Shown here in pieces: positions 29,083-39,625 of a stretch of DNA of 64,000 bases (position 1 is its first letter; every line of letters begins with the position of its first letter). The notes beneath the pieces were generated by a model. The model made no database searches and had not been told where the DNA came from. It was given only the letters and a program-made list of their open reading frames with translations. Source of the stretch: an uncultured Paracoccaceae bacterium (GTDB taxonomy: Bacteria; Pseudomonadota; Alphaproteobacteria; Rhodobacterales; Rhodobacteraceae); contig CAJJAR010000001.1 in the NCBI GenBank assembly GCA_905182105.1, positions 124,001 through 188,000 of the forward strand, written 5' to 3'. The position numbers and the translations under genes were made by a program.

Positions 29083-30741
29083 ATGACCTTTTTAACAAGC
29101 ACCGGTAAGCCGCTACCACAACACGTCGTGGATTCAGCGAAAGCCGCTGGGGACTCCGAAGTAAGCCGCCGCGAATTTCTAGCTATCGCAAGTGCCTTTG
29201 GCGCGACTGCTGCAACTGCCTATGGCATGTTGGGCATGTCATCTCCTGCAATGGCTGCTGGCCACAAAATGGGCGGCACGCTGCGTTACCAAACAGAAGT
29301 TCGCGGACTAAAAGACCCACGCACATATGACTGGTCCCAAATAGCCAACTTCTCACGTGGTTGGCTTGAGTATCTTGTTCACTACGAGAACGATGGTACC
29401 TTTGAGGGCCGTCTTCTAGAAAGCTGGGAAATCTCAGCCGACGCTAAAATCTATACATTGAACGTACGCAAAGGCGTGAAATGGAACGACGGTTCTGACT
29501 TTACGGCTGAAGACGTTGCACGCAACATCACCGGCTGGTGTGACAAGAGCCTTGAAGGCAACTCGATGGCCGGTCGTTTCGCGACACTCATCGATGCCGA
29601 CACTGAGCAAGCCCTTGAAGGTGCGATCGAAGTTGTTGATTCACACACCGTACGTTTGAACCTACCAGCAGCTGACATTTCGTTGATCCCAGGCATGGCC
29701 GACTATCCAGCGGCAATTGTTCCAGCGTCATACACAGCTGAAACTGCGCTTAGCAATCCAGTTGGTACTGGCCCTTATCTTCCAGAGTCGTTGGAAGTTG
29801 GCGTTAAGGCTGTCTTGGTTCGTAACGAAGATCACGCATGGTGGAACGCTGGCAACGGCGCATACATGGATCGTATCGAATACATCGATTACGGCACTGA
29901 TCCATCAGCATGGGTTGCGGCAGCGGAAGCTGACGAAATCGACATGACCTATGAGATGAACGGCGAATTCGTTGACATCTTTGATACGCTCGATGGCTGG
30001 AGCACCAACGACGTTGTGACGGGTGCAACTGTTGTTGTACGTCCAAACCAATTGGCCGAAGTTGATGGCAAGAAACCGTATGCGGACAAACGCGTTCGTC
30101 AGGCGATTGCTATGGCTGTCGACAACGAAATCTTGCTTGAGCTTGGTATTGCTGGTCGAGGCGTAACTGCTGAAAACCACCACGTTGGTCCTGTGCACCC
30201 TGAGTACGCAGAACTGCCACCACGCAAGTATGATCCAGTTGCGGCCAAGGCCCTGATGGATGAAGCAGGCATGGGCGACTATGAGCACGAGTTGATTTCG
30301 ATCGACGACGCGTACCGCAAGGACACAACCGATGCGGTAGCTGCGCAATTGCGTGATGCTGGCATCAAAGTGAAACGGACCATTCTACCAGGCTCTACGT
30401 TCTGGAATGACTGGGCGAAATATCCGTTCTCGTGCACCAACTGGAACCACCGTCCATTGGGCGTTCAGGTTTGGGCTTTGGCTTATCGTTCTGATGAGGC
30501 ATGGAACGAATTTGGTTGGTCCAACGCAGAGTTTGACGGCATCCTTGCCGAAGCGCTTGCAACACCTGATCTAGAAGCACGTCGCGCATTGATGGCCAAA
30601 GGCCAGGCGATTGTTCAAGGTGAAGGCGTTACGATCCAGCCGTACTGGCGTTCCCTGTACAACAACACCCGCGAAGGTATTGTTGGTGGTGATATGCACA
30701 TCTCGTTCGAGTTCCGCCCAGAGCGCGTTGCTTGGACCTAA
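29083..30741 (+). CDS. ABC transporter substrate-binding protein, family 5 (peptide/nickel type), Tat-type signal
   Basis: [41 protein letters not shown]; no permease/ATPase genes adjacent. Confidence 0.88.
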   Translation: MTFLTSTGKPLPQHVVDSAKAAGDSEVSRREFLAIASAFGATAATAYGMLGMSSPAMAAGHKMGGTLRYQTEVRGLKDPRTYDWSQIANFSRGWLEYLVHYENDGTFEGRLLESWEISADAKIYTLNVRKGVKWNDGSDFTAEDVARNITGWCDKSLEGNSMAGRFATLIDADTEQALEGAIEVVDSHTVRLNLPAADISLIPGMADYPAAIVPASYTAETALSNPVGTGPYLPESLEVGVKAVLVRNEDHAWWNAGNGAYMDRIEYIDYGTDPSAWVAAAEADEIDMTYEMNGEFVDIFDTLDGWSTNDVVTGATVVVRPNQLAEVDGKKPYADKRVRQAIAMAVDNEILLELGIAGRGVTAENHHVGPVHPEYAELPPRKYDPVAAKALMDEAGMGDYEHELISIDDAYRKDTTDAVAAQLRDAGIKVKRTILPGSTFWNDWAKYPFSCTNWNHRPLGVQVWALAYRSDEAWNEFGWSNAEFDGILAEALATPDLEARRALMAKGQAIVQGEGVTIQPYWRSLYNNTREGIVGGDMHISFEFRPERVAWT

Positions 30742-30760
30742 GATAGGTTTGCGAGACTAT

Positions 30761-30790
30761 GAGGGGCTGCGTTTTCGCGGCCCCTTTTTT
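30761..30790 (+). terminator. Rho-independent terminator
   Basis: GGGGCTGCG-TTTT-CGCGGCCCC-TTTTTT. Confidence 0.85.
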
Positions 30791-30795
30791 GTTGG

Positions 30796-31296
30796 CTAAA
30801 GAGTTGCAACTTTGGCGGCAGGGAAGTGCAGGCGTTCAATTGCTAAGGCGATCATGTCCCCTCGATCTGCGCCGTTTGAAACGGCATCTTCAATCGATTG
30901 TGCCAATGCCGCGTTGAGATGTTCCACCAAAGCACCATCATCCATTGCTGTGCGTATTTGTTTCGCAAAGTACGCTTCTTCAAGGATCAAATCTTCGATC
31001 AAAGGGTCAATGACTGCACCACCGCCACCGGGATAGCGGTAATGCCCTACTCCACCGATTTTGCCCATCCGCCCCTCGGCCACCATGCGCCTTAGTATGG
31101 TTGATCCAGCGCCTGCGCGTCGTTCTAAGACGATATATAGCCCAAGGTGGTCCATCACTTCGCAGGGGCCCGTGGCATAGCCCCATTCACACAGCCCTTC
31201 GTCTAATTCCCAAGGGTTTGTGTGGCACATCAACAAGTGATCACAGGCCAGCCAAAACACGTCTTGAAGCGCATCGCCCAAATCATCTGTCGCCAC
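30796..31296 (-). CDS. Stand-alone 3-hydroxyacyl-CoA dehydrogenase C-terminal (3HCDH) domain protein
   Basis: GYATGPCEVMDHLGLYIVLERRAG...GKIGGVGHYRYPGGG resembles the 3HCDH C-terminal domain; no NAD-binding domain. Confidence 0.7.
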   Translation of the reverse strand: MATDDLGDALQDVFWLACDHLLMCHTNPWELDEGLCEWGYATGPCEVMDHLGLYIVLERRAGAGSTILRRMVAEGRMGKIGGVGHYRYPGGGGAVIDPLIEDLILEEAYFAKQIRTAMDDGALVEHLNAALAQSIEDAVSNGADRGDMIALAIERLHFPAAKVATL

Positions 31297-31298
31297 GT

Positions 31299-32183
31299 TT
31301 ATGGGCCCGGCTTATCGATAAACCGATGCTTAGCAATCACCGCCAGCACATCGTTGATAGAAGACTGTTTGGGACGGTTAGAGGTGTTCACCTGCGCCAG
31401 CGCTTGCTCGTACAATGGCGTGCGCGCCTGAAGAAGTGACTTCAACTGATCCATCGCCGCTGGATTGCCTTCCATCGGGCGCAAGTCGCCTTGTTCGCGT
31501 ACCCGTTGCATGTGTTCTGCTGGGGTCGCGCTGATCCAGATTGTATGGAAATAGGCGCGCAAATTTGCATAGGTTTCGGTGTCATTCACAAGTCCACCAC
31601 CAACAGCCATGATGACGCGTGAATGATCTTTGATCACCGAATTCAGCGCCTCGTTTTCCATCGCACGAAATCCGTCTTGACCGTACAGACCATGGATTTC
31701 AGACATCGGCATACCGACCTGTTCCTCGATCACATTATTTAGTTCGACATAGGGCAATCGCAGCGCCTTGGCCGTGCTTTTGCCCAGTGTCGATTTACCT
31801 GCACCGCGCAAGCCAATCAGACATACGCGTTGCGCACGCTGCGCCGTTTGAATTTGTGGTGCCAGCAGGTTGCGGATTTTACCCTGCACCTCGCTGTGCG
31901 CCCCTTGATACAATCGCGCGACGCGTTGTGTGTCTTCAGAAAACGGTGTGCCAAAGACAAGGAAATCTTCAATCCGAAGTTCAAGCGCACTCGCCACACG
32001 TTCCAACAATAGAACTGAGATATTGCCCTCACCCGCTTCCAGCTGCGCAAGGTAGCGCGGTGATACGCCGGACAGCTCAGACAATTCACGGCGCGGCATT
32101 CCTGCCTTGCTGCGGGCTGCGCGAACGCGTTTTGCCAACCGCATGATCAATTCGGATGGCTCATGGATTGGTGTAACCTTCAT
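31299..32183 (-). CDS. boxR: BoxR: XRE-family HTH plus shikimate-kinase-like regulator of the benzoyl-CoA box pathway
   Basis: N-terminal HTH (MPRRELSELSGVSPRYLAQLEAGEGNISVLLLERVA) fused to Walker-A shikimate kinase domain (LIGLRGAGKSTLGKSTA). Confidence 0.93.
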   Translation of the reverse strand: MKVTPIHEPSELIMRLAKRVRAARSKAGMPRRELSELSGVSPRYLAQLEAGEGNISVLLLERVASALELRIEDFLVFGTPFSEDTQRVARLYQGAHSEVQGKIRNLLAPQIQTAQRAQRVCLIGLRGAGKSTLGKSTAKALRLPYVELNNVIEEQVGMPMSEIHGLYGQDGFRAMENEALNSVIKDHSRVIMAVGGGLVNDTETYANLRAYFHTIWISATPAEHMQRVREQGDLRPMEGNPAAMDQLKSLLQARTPLYEQALAQVNTSNRPKQSSINDVLAVIAKHRFIDKPGP

Positions 32184-32213
32184 GGTGCCACCGCAAAACG
32201 GAGAGGCAATTTA

Positions 32214-32229
32214 ACTAAATTCATTTAGT
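32214..32229. promoter_or_regulatory. Palindrome ACTAAAT-TC-ATTTAGT at boxA stop / boxR upstream
   Basis: Perfect 7-bp arms separated by 2 bp. Confidence 0.45.
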
Positions 32230-33409
32230 ACGTTTCCAAGTGATAGCGGCCATCTTCACGCATTGTGTCGCGCACCTCGGTCCATTCAAGTCCTGCAGAA
32301 CGCGCAATGTCTGACAGGGCTTCTTCCACCCCGACTTCCATCGCTTTTAGACCACAAACGTAGATATAGCCATTTGGGTCTTTCAGCAGAGCCGCAACGC
32401 TATCGGCATCCTCGCGCAATTTGTCTTGGACGTATTGTTTGGGCGTATCGTCCTGACGACTAAAAGCGAACGCCTTTTTCAAAAACGCATCAGGGACTTT
32501 TTTGAGTGGACCAAAGTATGGCAGATCACGCGGGGACCGCGCGCCAAACACCAGTGACAGCGCATCGTTGACTGATGGCATCTCGCGTTGGCGGTGCATC
32601 GTCATGCCACGAAACGGGGCAGACCCCGTACCTGTGCAAATCATCAAAATATGCGCAGCTGGATCAGAAGGCAGCAGGAATGTTGCGCCAAATGGACCCG
32701 TCAGTTGAACACTGTCACCCTTGTTCAAATCACAAACAAAGTTGGAGCAGACGCCCCCTTCATCCCGCTTGACCGTAAGGGACAGATTATTGAAACCCGC
32801 GCGTTCGCCATCACGCGGACTAGACACCGAATAAAGACGTGGCAGATGTGGATTGCCATCACTGTCTACGCCCGGTGGGATGATGCCTACGCTTTGCCCT
32901 TCCAACACAGGAAATGGGAGGCTGCCCAGATCAAGGATGATGTGACGTACATCGCTGCCGCTGTCGGCGTCTGTCAGGCGATAGTTACCCTGAACCAATG
33001 CGGCAGCAGGCTTGCCCAAGTTGTACATGTTGATGGTGGGCTTAGCCGCTGTTGCTGGGGCCTTGGCCTTACCGCCTGCCCCTGCATGGGCTTGGGCAAA
33101 CAGTTGGGTGATCACGTCGTCTTGGTCGTCGTCCCCATCTGCGGCTGCTACAATGTCTCCTTGGTCTGGCAGTTCTTCCCAACCAAATTGTTCTTCGACG
33201 GTGTACGCCGTATTCACCACCCGCCATTCATCAATCGAACCCGTCGGGCAGACCGAAATACAGTCCATGCACATGTTGCAGATGTCTGCGTTGACCACCA
33301 CGTTATCATCGTTGTGTACGATTGCCTCAATCGGGCAGCTCATTTCGCAGGTGTAACACCTGATGCAAATCTCTGGGTCGATGAGGTGCTGTTTAAACGG
33401 CTGGTTCAT
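32225..33409 (-). CDS. boxA: Benzoyl-CoA 2,3-epoxidase reductase component BoxA
   Basis: CIRCYTCEMSCPIEAI...CNMCMDCISVCPTGSIDEWRVV (two 4Fe-4S) plus FNR-like domain, in box cluster. Confidence 0.95.
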   Translation of the reverse strand: MNQPFKQHLIDPEICIRCYTCEMSCPIEAIVHNDDNVVVNADICNMCMDCISVCPTGSIDEWRVVNTAYTVEEQFGWEELPDQGDIVAAADGDDDQDDVITQLFAQAHAGAGGKAKAPATAAKPTINMYNLGKPAAALVQGNYRLTDADSGSDVRHIILDLGSLPFPVLEGQSVGIIPPGVDSDGNPHLPRLYSVSSPRDGERAGFNNLSLTVKRDEGGVCSNFVCDLNKGDSVQLTGPFGATFLLPSDPAAHILMICTGTGSAPFRGMTMHRQREMPSVNDALSLVFGARSPRDLPYFGPLKKVPDAFLKKAFAFSRQDDTPKQYVQDKLREDADSVAALLKDPNGYIYVCGLKAMEVGVEEALSDIARSAGLEWTEVRDTMREDGRYHLETY

Positions 33410-33469
33410 ATGCGATCCTTTGGCGGAGCACTGGGCCCCGCTTTGGTACTTGGCTTAGATGGTGAAGCG

Positions 33470-34924
33470 TTACGCCATGTGCAATTTGACGTACTCAAAA
33501 TCACCCGGCTTGTTGTCGATCCCAACCTTTGGTGGTGCGATCCACGTGGCATATTTGCCCGGCTCATAGCACGGCTTCATCAAGGACTGGATGAAGGCAC
33601 CGTCTTCTTTTGTCGGCAACCATTCGTCCTGACGTTTCGCCCATTCTTCAGCCGAAACAATTGCGCCATCTGGGTCGACTGCGACGGATGAGAACACACC
33701 GATCTGACGGTGGAACCCTTCGTGGGGCATTTTGAATTCAAACTGAACGCCCGATTTGGCGATCAGTTTGTTCCAACGCCCAACACCACCCGATGCGTCA
33801 CGCACATAGTCGTCGCGCAAACGCATGTTGATCGCGGTCAGCGCCGGTACGTCCTCAGTCAGGATTTTACCGTCTTTGATAGAGGTCACAGGATAGGTGT
33901 CATTTTGCAGCTTGTGATCATCATCAATGCGCTGTTCCATGTAGCGCCCTTTGATGCCGTAGTTGAAAGCGTTGGCCGCATTCGTCGACACTTCTTGACC
34001 AAACAGATCAAGGGAAAGGGTATAGTGCAGGTTCAATTTCTTCTGGATCGTTGGTAGGTCGATGACACCAAGATCACGTATTTTCGCGATGTCATATGGA
34101 TCAGTGATCCCTGCCTTGTTCATCGCATCCAAGGTTGCTTGGATCGTACGGCCAACACCCGTTTCGCCCACAAACATGTGGTGGGCTTCTTCGGTCAGCA
34201 TAAAGCGCACGGTGCGCGATAGTGGATCAAAGCCGGACTGTGCCAATGATTCCAGCTGCATTTTCCCGTCACGGTCGGTGAAGTATGTGAACATGAAGAA
34301 GGACAACCAATCTGGCGTTTCCTCGTTAAACGCACCCAACATACGCGGGGAGTCATCAGACCCTGATGAACGCACCAACATGTCATCCGCTTCTTCACGG
34401 CCATCTTTGCCAAAATACTTTTGCAGCAGATAAACCATCGCCCAAAGGTGACGACCTTCTTCCACGTTAACCTGAAACAGGTTGCGCATGTCGTATAGGG
34501 ACGGTGCAGTCAGACCAAGGAACCGTTGTTGTTCAACTGATCCCGGTTCAGTATCGCCTTGGATCACGATCAAGCGTTTGAGCATGTTGCGGTATTCGCC
34601 CGGCACTTCCTGCCACGCAGGTTCGCCCAAGTGTTCGCCCATCGGAATGGTGCGCCCCTCAACTGCAGGTGCCAACAAGATACCCCACCGATAGTCAGGC
34701 ATTTTAACGTAGTCGAATTTGGCCCAACCCTTGGGATCAACAGAAACCGCAGTGCGCAAATAAACCATGCTGTCTTGGAAGTTTTGCGGGATCAGATCGT
34801 TCCACCAGTTGATGTAACCGGGGTGCCATTTCTCAAGCGCCTTCAGCACTTTCTTATCACTGCTGAGGCCCACATTATTAGGGATTTGGCTGTCGTAACT
34901 TACGTTGATCAAGTCCATCTTCAT
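33470..34924 (-). CDS. boxB: Benzoyl-CoA 2,3-epoxidase oxygenase component BoxB
   Basis: Di-iron family sequence (NVEEGRHLWAMVYLL, EEAHHMFVGETGVGR) in box cluster. Confidence 0.95.
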   Translation of the reverse strand: MKMDLINVSYDSQIPNNVGLSSDKKVLKALEKWHPGYINWWNDLIPQNFQDSMVYLRTAVSVDPKGWAKFDYVKMPDYRWGILLAPAVEGRTIPMGEHLGEPAWQEVPGEYRNMLKRLIVIQGDTEPGSVEQQRFLGLTAPSLYDMRNLFQVNVEEGRHLWAMVYLLQKYFGKDGREEADDMLVRSSGSDDSPRMLGAFNEETPDWLSFFMFTYFTDRDGKMQLESLAQSGFDPLSRTVRFMLTEEAHHMFVGETGVGRTIQATLDAMNKAGITDPYDIAKIRDLGVIDLPTIQKKLNLHYTLSLDLFGQEVSTNAANAFNYGIKGRYMEQRIDDDHKLQNDTYPVTSIKDGKILTEDVPALTAINMRLRDDYVRDASGGVGRWNKLIAKSGVQFEFKMPHEGFHRQIGVFSSVAVDPDGAIVSAEEWAKRQDEWLPTKEDGAFIQSLMKPCYEPGKYATWIAPPKVGIDNKPGDFEYVKLHMA

Positions 34925-34998
34925 CTCCTATAAGGCCATTTGGTTGAGCATGGCCGAAACATTTCACTGCTCAGGGCGTTGCCCCACGCGATCAAAAA

Positions 34999-36657
34999 TC
35001 AAACACGTTCCATATTGTATTTGCCGCGCACACCCGTGCCATAGCGCTGCAATGCACCTTCTTCGCCAACCGCGTTCGGGCGCTGGAAGATCCAGTTTTG
35101 CCATGCAGTCAGACGACCAAAGATGCGCGTTTCCATTGTCTCGGGTCCCGCAAAGCGCAGGTTGGCTTCCATGCCCGTCATCGCATCAGGACTAAAGCTG
35201 GCGCGTTCTTCCATGAACAGGCGCACTTCGTCTTCCCAATCAATGTCATCATAAGCGTAAGTGACAAGGCCCAGTTCTTCGGCCTCCTCGGCCTCAAGGG
35301 CCTCACCAATCCGCGTTTGCGCAGTGTCGACATCCTCAGGCGTGCCAAGGAAGCGGGTTTGCAAACGGGTTAAATCATTGCCCATTGGGTAGCTGCCAAA
35401 GTTACCAGCACTTAGCGTCAAACTTGCCATCGGGCGATTGTCGCCATCAAATTCTTCAAGCATCATATAACTCCGATCAACAGACCACAGCAGTTCAGCC
35501 AATGGACCCGCAAAACAGCTGCCATGCTCGACAGTGGCGACCAAGCTGCGCGATGTCATGTCGACGCGTTTCAAAACGCGTTTCCAATATTTCAGCACCT
35601 CATTGGACAACCAATGATCTGGATTGTTCAGCATCAGGGCCTCATGCGCGATCACCAATTCAGGATCGCCTTGGGTTTGAAACTCCATCAAACCCAAGGT
35701 GATCTCGTTCAAACGAAGGTGCAAGATCGCGTCATCCAATTCACGCGCACAGCGCAGCATCCATGACTGATCGCCCATCGACTCAAGTGCAGCCATATCG
35801 GCAGGGGCCGCATCTGTTGGCCCTTTGATCAAGATTGTGCAACGACGGCCCGCGCGATCCAACGTCACTTCAACCGTGGAATAGATCACGGCGTCTTCTG
35901 AAATTTCGCGGGTCAATGGCGTTAAGTTGATCCCTTTGGCCACAACAGACTTGGCTGAATTTTCTGCCATCTCTTGGGCACGTGCAACAACCGCCTCGTC
36001 GAATTTGGAGTTCGGAATAACCTCGTCAACCAAACGCCACGTGAGCGCGCGTTTGCCTTTAACGCCCTCCTCAACAGAGCAGAATACATCGGCCAAATCA
36101 CGGCGCACTTTGCGTTTGTCCGTAACACGCGTCAGGCCACCTGTTCCTGGAAGAACCGCCAACAATGGCACCTCAGGTAAAGACACCGATGACGCGCTGT
36201 CGTCGGTCAACATGATGTGATTGCACGCCAACGCCAGTTCGTAACCGCCACCCGCACAGGCCCCTTTGACTGCACAGATATAGTTCTGCGCACTGTCGGC
36301 CAATGCCGCCTCATAGGTGTTGCGTGTCTCGTTGGTGAATTTACAAAAATTCACTTTGTGGCTGTGCGCCGCGCCACCCAGCATCCGAATATTCGCCCCT
36401 GCGCAGAACACCTTGTCCTTCGCTGATTGCATCACCACGACTTTGACTTCGGGGTGTTCAAAGCGCATCCGCTGCACCACGTCTGCCAATTCAATATCTA
36501 CGCCAAGATCATATGAATTCAGTTTCAGCTGATAGCCATCGAACAGACCGCCATCTTCATCAACGTCCATGAACAGATTTGCGACCGCGCCGTCATATTC
36601 GACCTTCCAGTGTTTGTATTGGGAGGGATCAGTTTGAAAATTGATAATCTTAGTCAT
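34999..36657 (-). CDS. boxC: 2,3-epoxybenzoyl-CoA dihydrolase BoxC
   Basis: Long crotonase-family protein (KDKVFCAGANIRMLGG, GACAGGGYELALAC), position next to boxB; start at MTKIINFQTDPSQY. Confidence 0.94.
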   Translation of the reverse strand: MTKIINFQTDPSQYKHWKVEYDGAVANLFMDVDEDGGLFDGYQLKLNSYDLGVDIELADVVQRMRFEHPEVKVVVMQSAKDKVFCAGANIRMLGGAAHSHKVNFCKFTNETRNTYEAALADSAQNYICAVKGACAGGGYELALACNHIMLTDDSASSVSLPEVPLLAVLPGTGGLTRVTDKRKVRRDLADVFCSVEEGVKGKRALTWRLVDEVIPNSKFDEAVVARAQEMAENSAKSVVAKGINLTPLTREISEDAVIYSTVEVTLDRAGRRCTILIKGPTDAAPADMAALESMGDQSWMLRCARELDDAILHLRLNEITLGLMEFQTQGDPELVIAHEALMLNNPDHWLSNEVLKYWKRVLKRVDMTSRSLVATVEHGSCFAGPLAELLWSVDRSYMMLEEFDGDNRPMASLTLSAGNFGSYPMGNDLTRLQTRFLGTPEDVDTAQTRIGEALEAEEAEELGLVTYAYDDIDWEDEVRLFMEERASFSPDAMTGMEANLRFAGPETMETRIFGRLTAWQNWIFQRPNAVGEEGALQRYGTGVRGKYNMERV

Positions 36658-36784
36658 GTCATTCTCCTTCAACGGCGCGCAGCGGTGGCCCATCAATTTG
36701 GAATGATAGTACGCAAAAGCATTCAGATCGGGAGATACTTGTGCATAATGATGCGTAATTTGACCAAAAAATGCAATTTAATGC

Positions 36785-37315
36785 CTATTCGGACTGAATA
36801 CGCAGCTCATTGGTCCAGCGCGTTACGTCCTCAACTGGAATTCCCAGAATCGAACCGCTGTGAGATCGCAGTAATTCAGCAACGATACCGCACAACCGAA
36901 GGGTGGCTTTGGGACGCTTCATTTTGACCTTAAGACGTGCATTGGCCAATTGAATGATCGCCTGGGTCATGTCTCGCTCAGCTGATGGGTCAGGCAGCGA
37001 CAACCACACCGCTTCAAGAACCTCATGACATTCCCAGAAATAACCCGCGTGCAGATAGGCCAATCCAACCTGCCAAGCCTGCGTGTCTTGAACCGCGACA
37101 TCAGGCATGACGCTGGATTTGATATGATCAAACCGATCCTCAGGATGGCGCGCATTTTGTCCCGGCACATAGGCGTGGCTGGGGCGAAGGGCGTCAGGCA
37201 GACTCAAGCAAAACCTCTGCCTGTTCCAAACGGACCAGAGTTGCGCAGAATTCAACGATCGCCGCTGTTGTTTGGTCGGGTTGCTCAAGATGGGGCGCGT
37301 GGCCACATCCGTCAA
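36785..37315 (-). CDS. DUF309 domain-containing protein
   Basis: AYLHAGYFWECHEVLEAVWL core; true start probably internal (overlap with upstream hydrolase gene). Confidence 0.75.
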   Translation of the reverse strand: MTDVATRPILSNPTKQQRRSLNSAQLWSVWNRQRFCLSLPDALRPSHAYVPGQNARHPEDRFDHIKSSVMPDVAVQDTQAWQVGLAYLHAGYFWECHEVLEAVWLSLPDPSAERDMTQAIIQLANARLKVKMKRPKATLRLCGIVAELLRSHSGSILGIPVEDVTRWTNELRIQSE

Positions 37316-38024
37316 CGATCAGCGTCTCAAGGGGTGAATAGATGCGTTCATCAATCTCTGAAATTTGGGCCATCGTGCCATAGGGATCGTCTGACCCTTG
37401 AATGGCCAACACAGGAATACGCCAGTGGTCGATGTTATCTGCGACCGTCCATTTGGCGAAATCAGGATGGGTCCAGCTGTCGTACCAACCATGGAATGTG
37501 CCGTCAGGATCGTCATGATATTTTGACAGTTTGGATTTCAAATCACCGTTTTGATACTGCGCCAAAGTCTCTTTGATGGTCGCGACACCTGATGTTTCAA
37601 CGAAGAAATGTGGGGCCATCAGGACCAAGCCACGCACGCGTTGATCCGAAACACTGCCCGCGTAAATCGCCGCAATCGTTGCGCCATCACTGTGCCCTAA
37701 CAGGATGGCCTGCGTGACGCCCAGTTCTGTCATCACGTCCCCAAGGACATCTGTTGCCTCATCCGTCATGTAATCAAGCGAACGCGGCAACTTAATCGTT
37801 GAAGACCGTCCATAGCCGGCGCGTGAATATGCCACGACGCCAAGGCCTGTTTGATCGGCAAGCTGCTTTAGGAAATCGCGCCACAGTTCAGTGCAGCCCA
37901 ATCCTTCGTGCAGTAAAACGAGTGTTGGCGCGCCGCTAGGCGCGGGGCCAAAACAAGCGTATTCGAGCGTCGCATCACCGATGTTCAGCCTTTGCGCTGC
38001 TGCATTGTTCCATGCTGCGGTCAT
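37194..38024 (-). CDS. Alpha/beta hydrolase
   Basis: LVLLHEGLGCTELWRDF, AILLGHSDGATIAAIYAG, GCGHAPHLEQP. Confidence 0.9.
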   Translation of the reverse strand: MTAAWNNAAAQRLNIGDATLEYACFGPAPSGAPTLVLLHEGLGCTELWRDFLKQLADQTGLGVVAYSRAGYGRSSTIKLPRSLDYMTDEATDVLGDVMTELGVTQAILLGHSDGATIAAIYAGSVSDQRVRGLVLMAPHFFVETSGVATIKETLAQYQNGDLKSKLSKYHDDPDGTFHGWYDSWTHPDFAKWTVADNIDHWRIPVLAIQGSDDPYGTMAQISEIDERIYSPLETLIVDGCGHAPHLEQPDQTTAAIVEFCATLVRLEQAEVLLESA

Positions 38025-39550
38025 GCGTCTGGCCCTCTTAATTTGAAACGTTGAATTTTACCGGTTGCAGTCTTTGGCAACTCATCGACGCACTCGATCC
38101 AGCGCGGGTATTTCCATTTACCGATCTTATCTTTGACGTGTTCTTTTAACATCTCGGCCAACCCGTCGTCATTCACACCCTCATTCAAGACAACAAAAGC
38201 CTTGGGTTTTTCCAGACCTTCGGGATCACGTGCCGCCACCACTGCGGCCTCTAGAATAGCGGGATGTGCAATCAAGGCGGACTCAACCTCAAACGGAGAG
38301 ACCCAAATGCCAGACACTTTGAACATATCATCGGTGCGACCACAGTAGACATACCGTCCATCTGAGCGTTGTTCATATTTGTCGCCCGTATGTGTCCAAA
38401 CGCCTGCAAACGTTGCGCGTGTCTTTTCGCGTTGGTTCCAATAGCCGCTGGCCGCAGACGCGCCATTCACTACCAATTCGCCCACTTCGCCGCTTGGCAC
38501 ATCATTGCCCGCATCATCCACAAGTCGCATTTCATAACCCGGTACAGCCGTACCGGAGGTGCCGTAAATAACATCACCGTCCGCGTTGCTGAGAAAGATG
38601 TGCAGCATTTCGGTTGAGCCGACACCGTCTAAAATGTCCACGCCAATCATCTGGGCCCAGCGTTGCCCAACATCTTCGGGCAATGCCTCCCCCGCTGAAA
38701 TGCAGCGGTGCAATGGGGCTTTGGCCACGCCGTTGGCATCCATGTAAGCCAGTATCGCAGCATATAGCGTAGGCACCCCACAAAAGACGGTTGGAGATTG
38801 TGTGTTCAGGATATTAACAACAACATCAGGGGTTGGCCGCCCAGAAAACAGCACGACAGTGGCACCGACTGACATTGGGAAACTCATCTCATTGCCCAAG
38901 CCATAGGCAAAGAAAAACTTGGCCGCTGAATAGACGACATCGTCCTCTTTGATCTTCAAGACATGCGCACCGTAGGTATCTGCGGTTGCCTGCATACTGG
39001 AATGAATGTGGTGGACGCCCTTGGGCAGGCCTGTTGAACCTGATGAGTACAGCCAAAACGCGGTTTCATCGTCACTGGCCTCAACCGCCGCACTTGGTTT
39101 CGCACCTGTTGTGAAGGCTTCAAGCGAAGTTGCTCCTGCGGGCGCGTCACCAATCACTACGATCTGACGCAGGTAGGGGTTGTCGGCCAAGACGGGTTTC
39201 ACCATCGCATATAACGCCTCCGAAATGAACAGGATCGTTGCACGGCTGTCGCGCAAAATCACGTCATAAACTGGAGCAGCCAAAAGAGTGTTAAGCGGGA
39301 CAGGAACCACGCCTGCTTTGATCGCGCCCCAAAAGATTTGAGGGAATTCGATACAGTCTAAAACTAACATCGCAGCGCGTTCTTCGCGCGCGATCCCCAC
39401 TTGGCCAAATGCACCAGCAATCTTGTCAGAGGTTGCCGCCAACATTCCATAGCTTAGCGCGCGTCCATTTGGATATTCGCGAAAGGCAACCTTGTCCCCG
39501 CGTCCTTCGTGTACGTGGCGATCTACAAAGTAGAGTGCTGCGTTGGCCAT
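38021..39550 (-). CDS. Benzoate-CoA ligase family protein
   Basis: FWLYSSGSTGLPKGVHHIHSSMQATADTYGAHVL, GVGSTEMLHIFLSN, CGRTDDMFKVSGIWVSPFEVE. Confidence 0.93.
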   Translation of the reverse strand: MANAALYFVDRHVHEGRGDKVAFREYPNGRALSYGMLAATSDKIAGAFGQVGIAREERAAMLVLDCIEFPQIFWGAIKAGVVPVPLNTLLAAPVYDVILRDSRATILFISEALYAMVKPVLADNPYLRQIVVIGDAPAGATSLEAFTTGAKPSAAVEASDDETAFWLYSSGSTGLPKGVHHIHSSMQATADTYGAHVLKIKEDDVVYSAAKFFFAYGLGNEMSFPMSVGATVVLFSGRPTPDVVVNILNTQSPTVFCGVPTLYAAILAYMDANGVAKAPLHRCISAGEALPEDVGQRWAQMIGVDILDGVGSTEMLHIFLSNADGDVIYGTSGTAVPGYEMRLVDDAGNDVPSGEVGELVVNGASAASGYWNQREKTRATFAGVWTHTGDKYEQRSDGRYVYCGRTDDMFKVSGIWVSPFEVESALIAHPAILEAAVVAARDPEGLEKPKAFVVLNEGVNDDGLAEMLKEHVKDKIGKWKYPRWIECVDELPKTATGKIQRFKLRGPDA

Positions 39551-39625
39551 TATCCCCTCCCAAGGCAATGTATTGACTGTACCCTGCACCATGCCCTCAA
39601 TAGCGCAACTTTGACCCTTAGGTTG

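Noticed and set aside
32588-33691. 367-aa + strand ORF overlapping boxA and boxB
   Set aside because: Antisense frame of two confidently identified genes; no recognisable domain.
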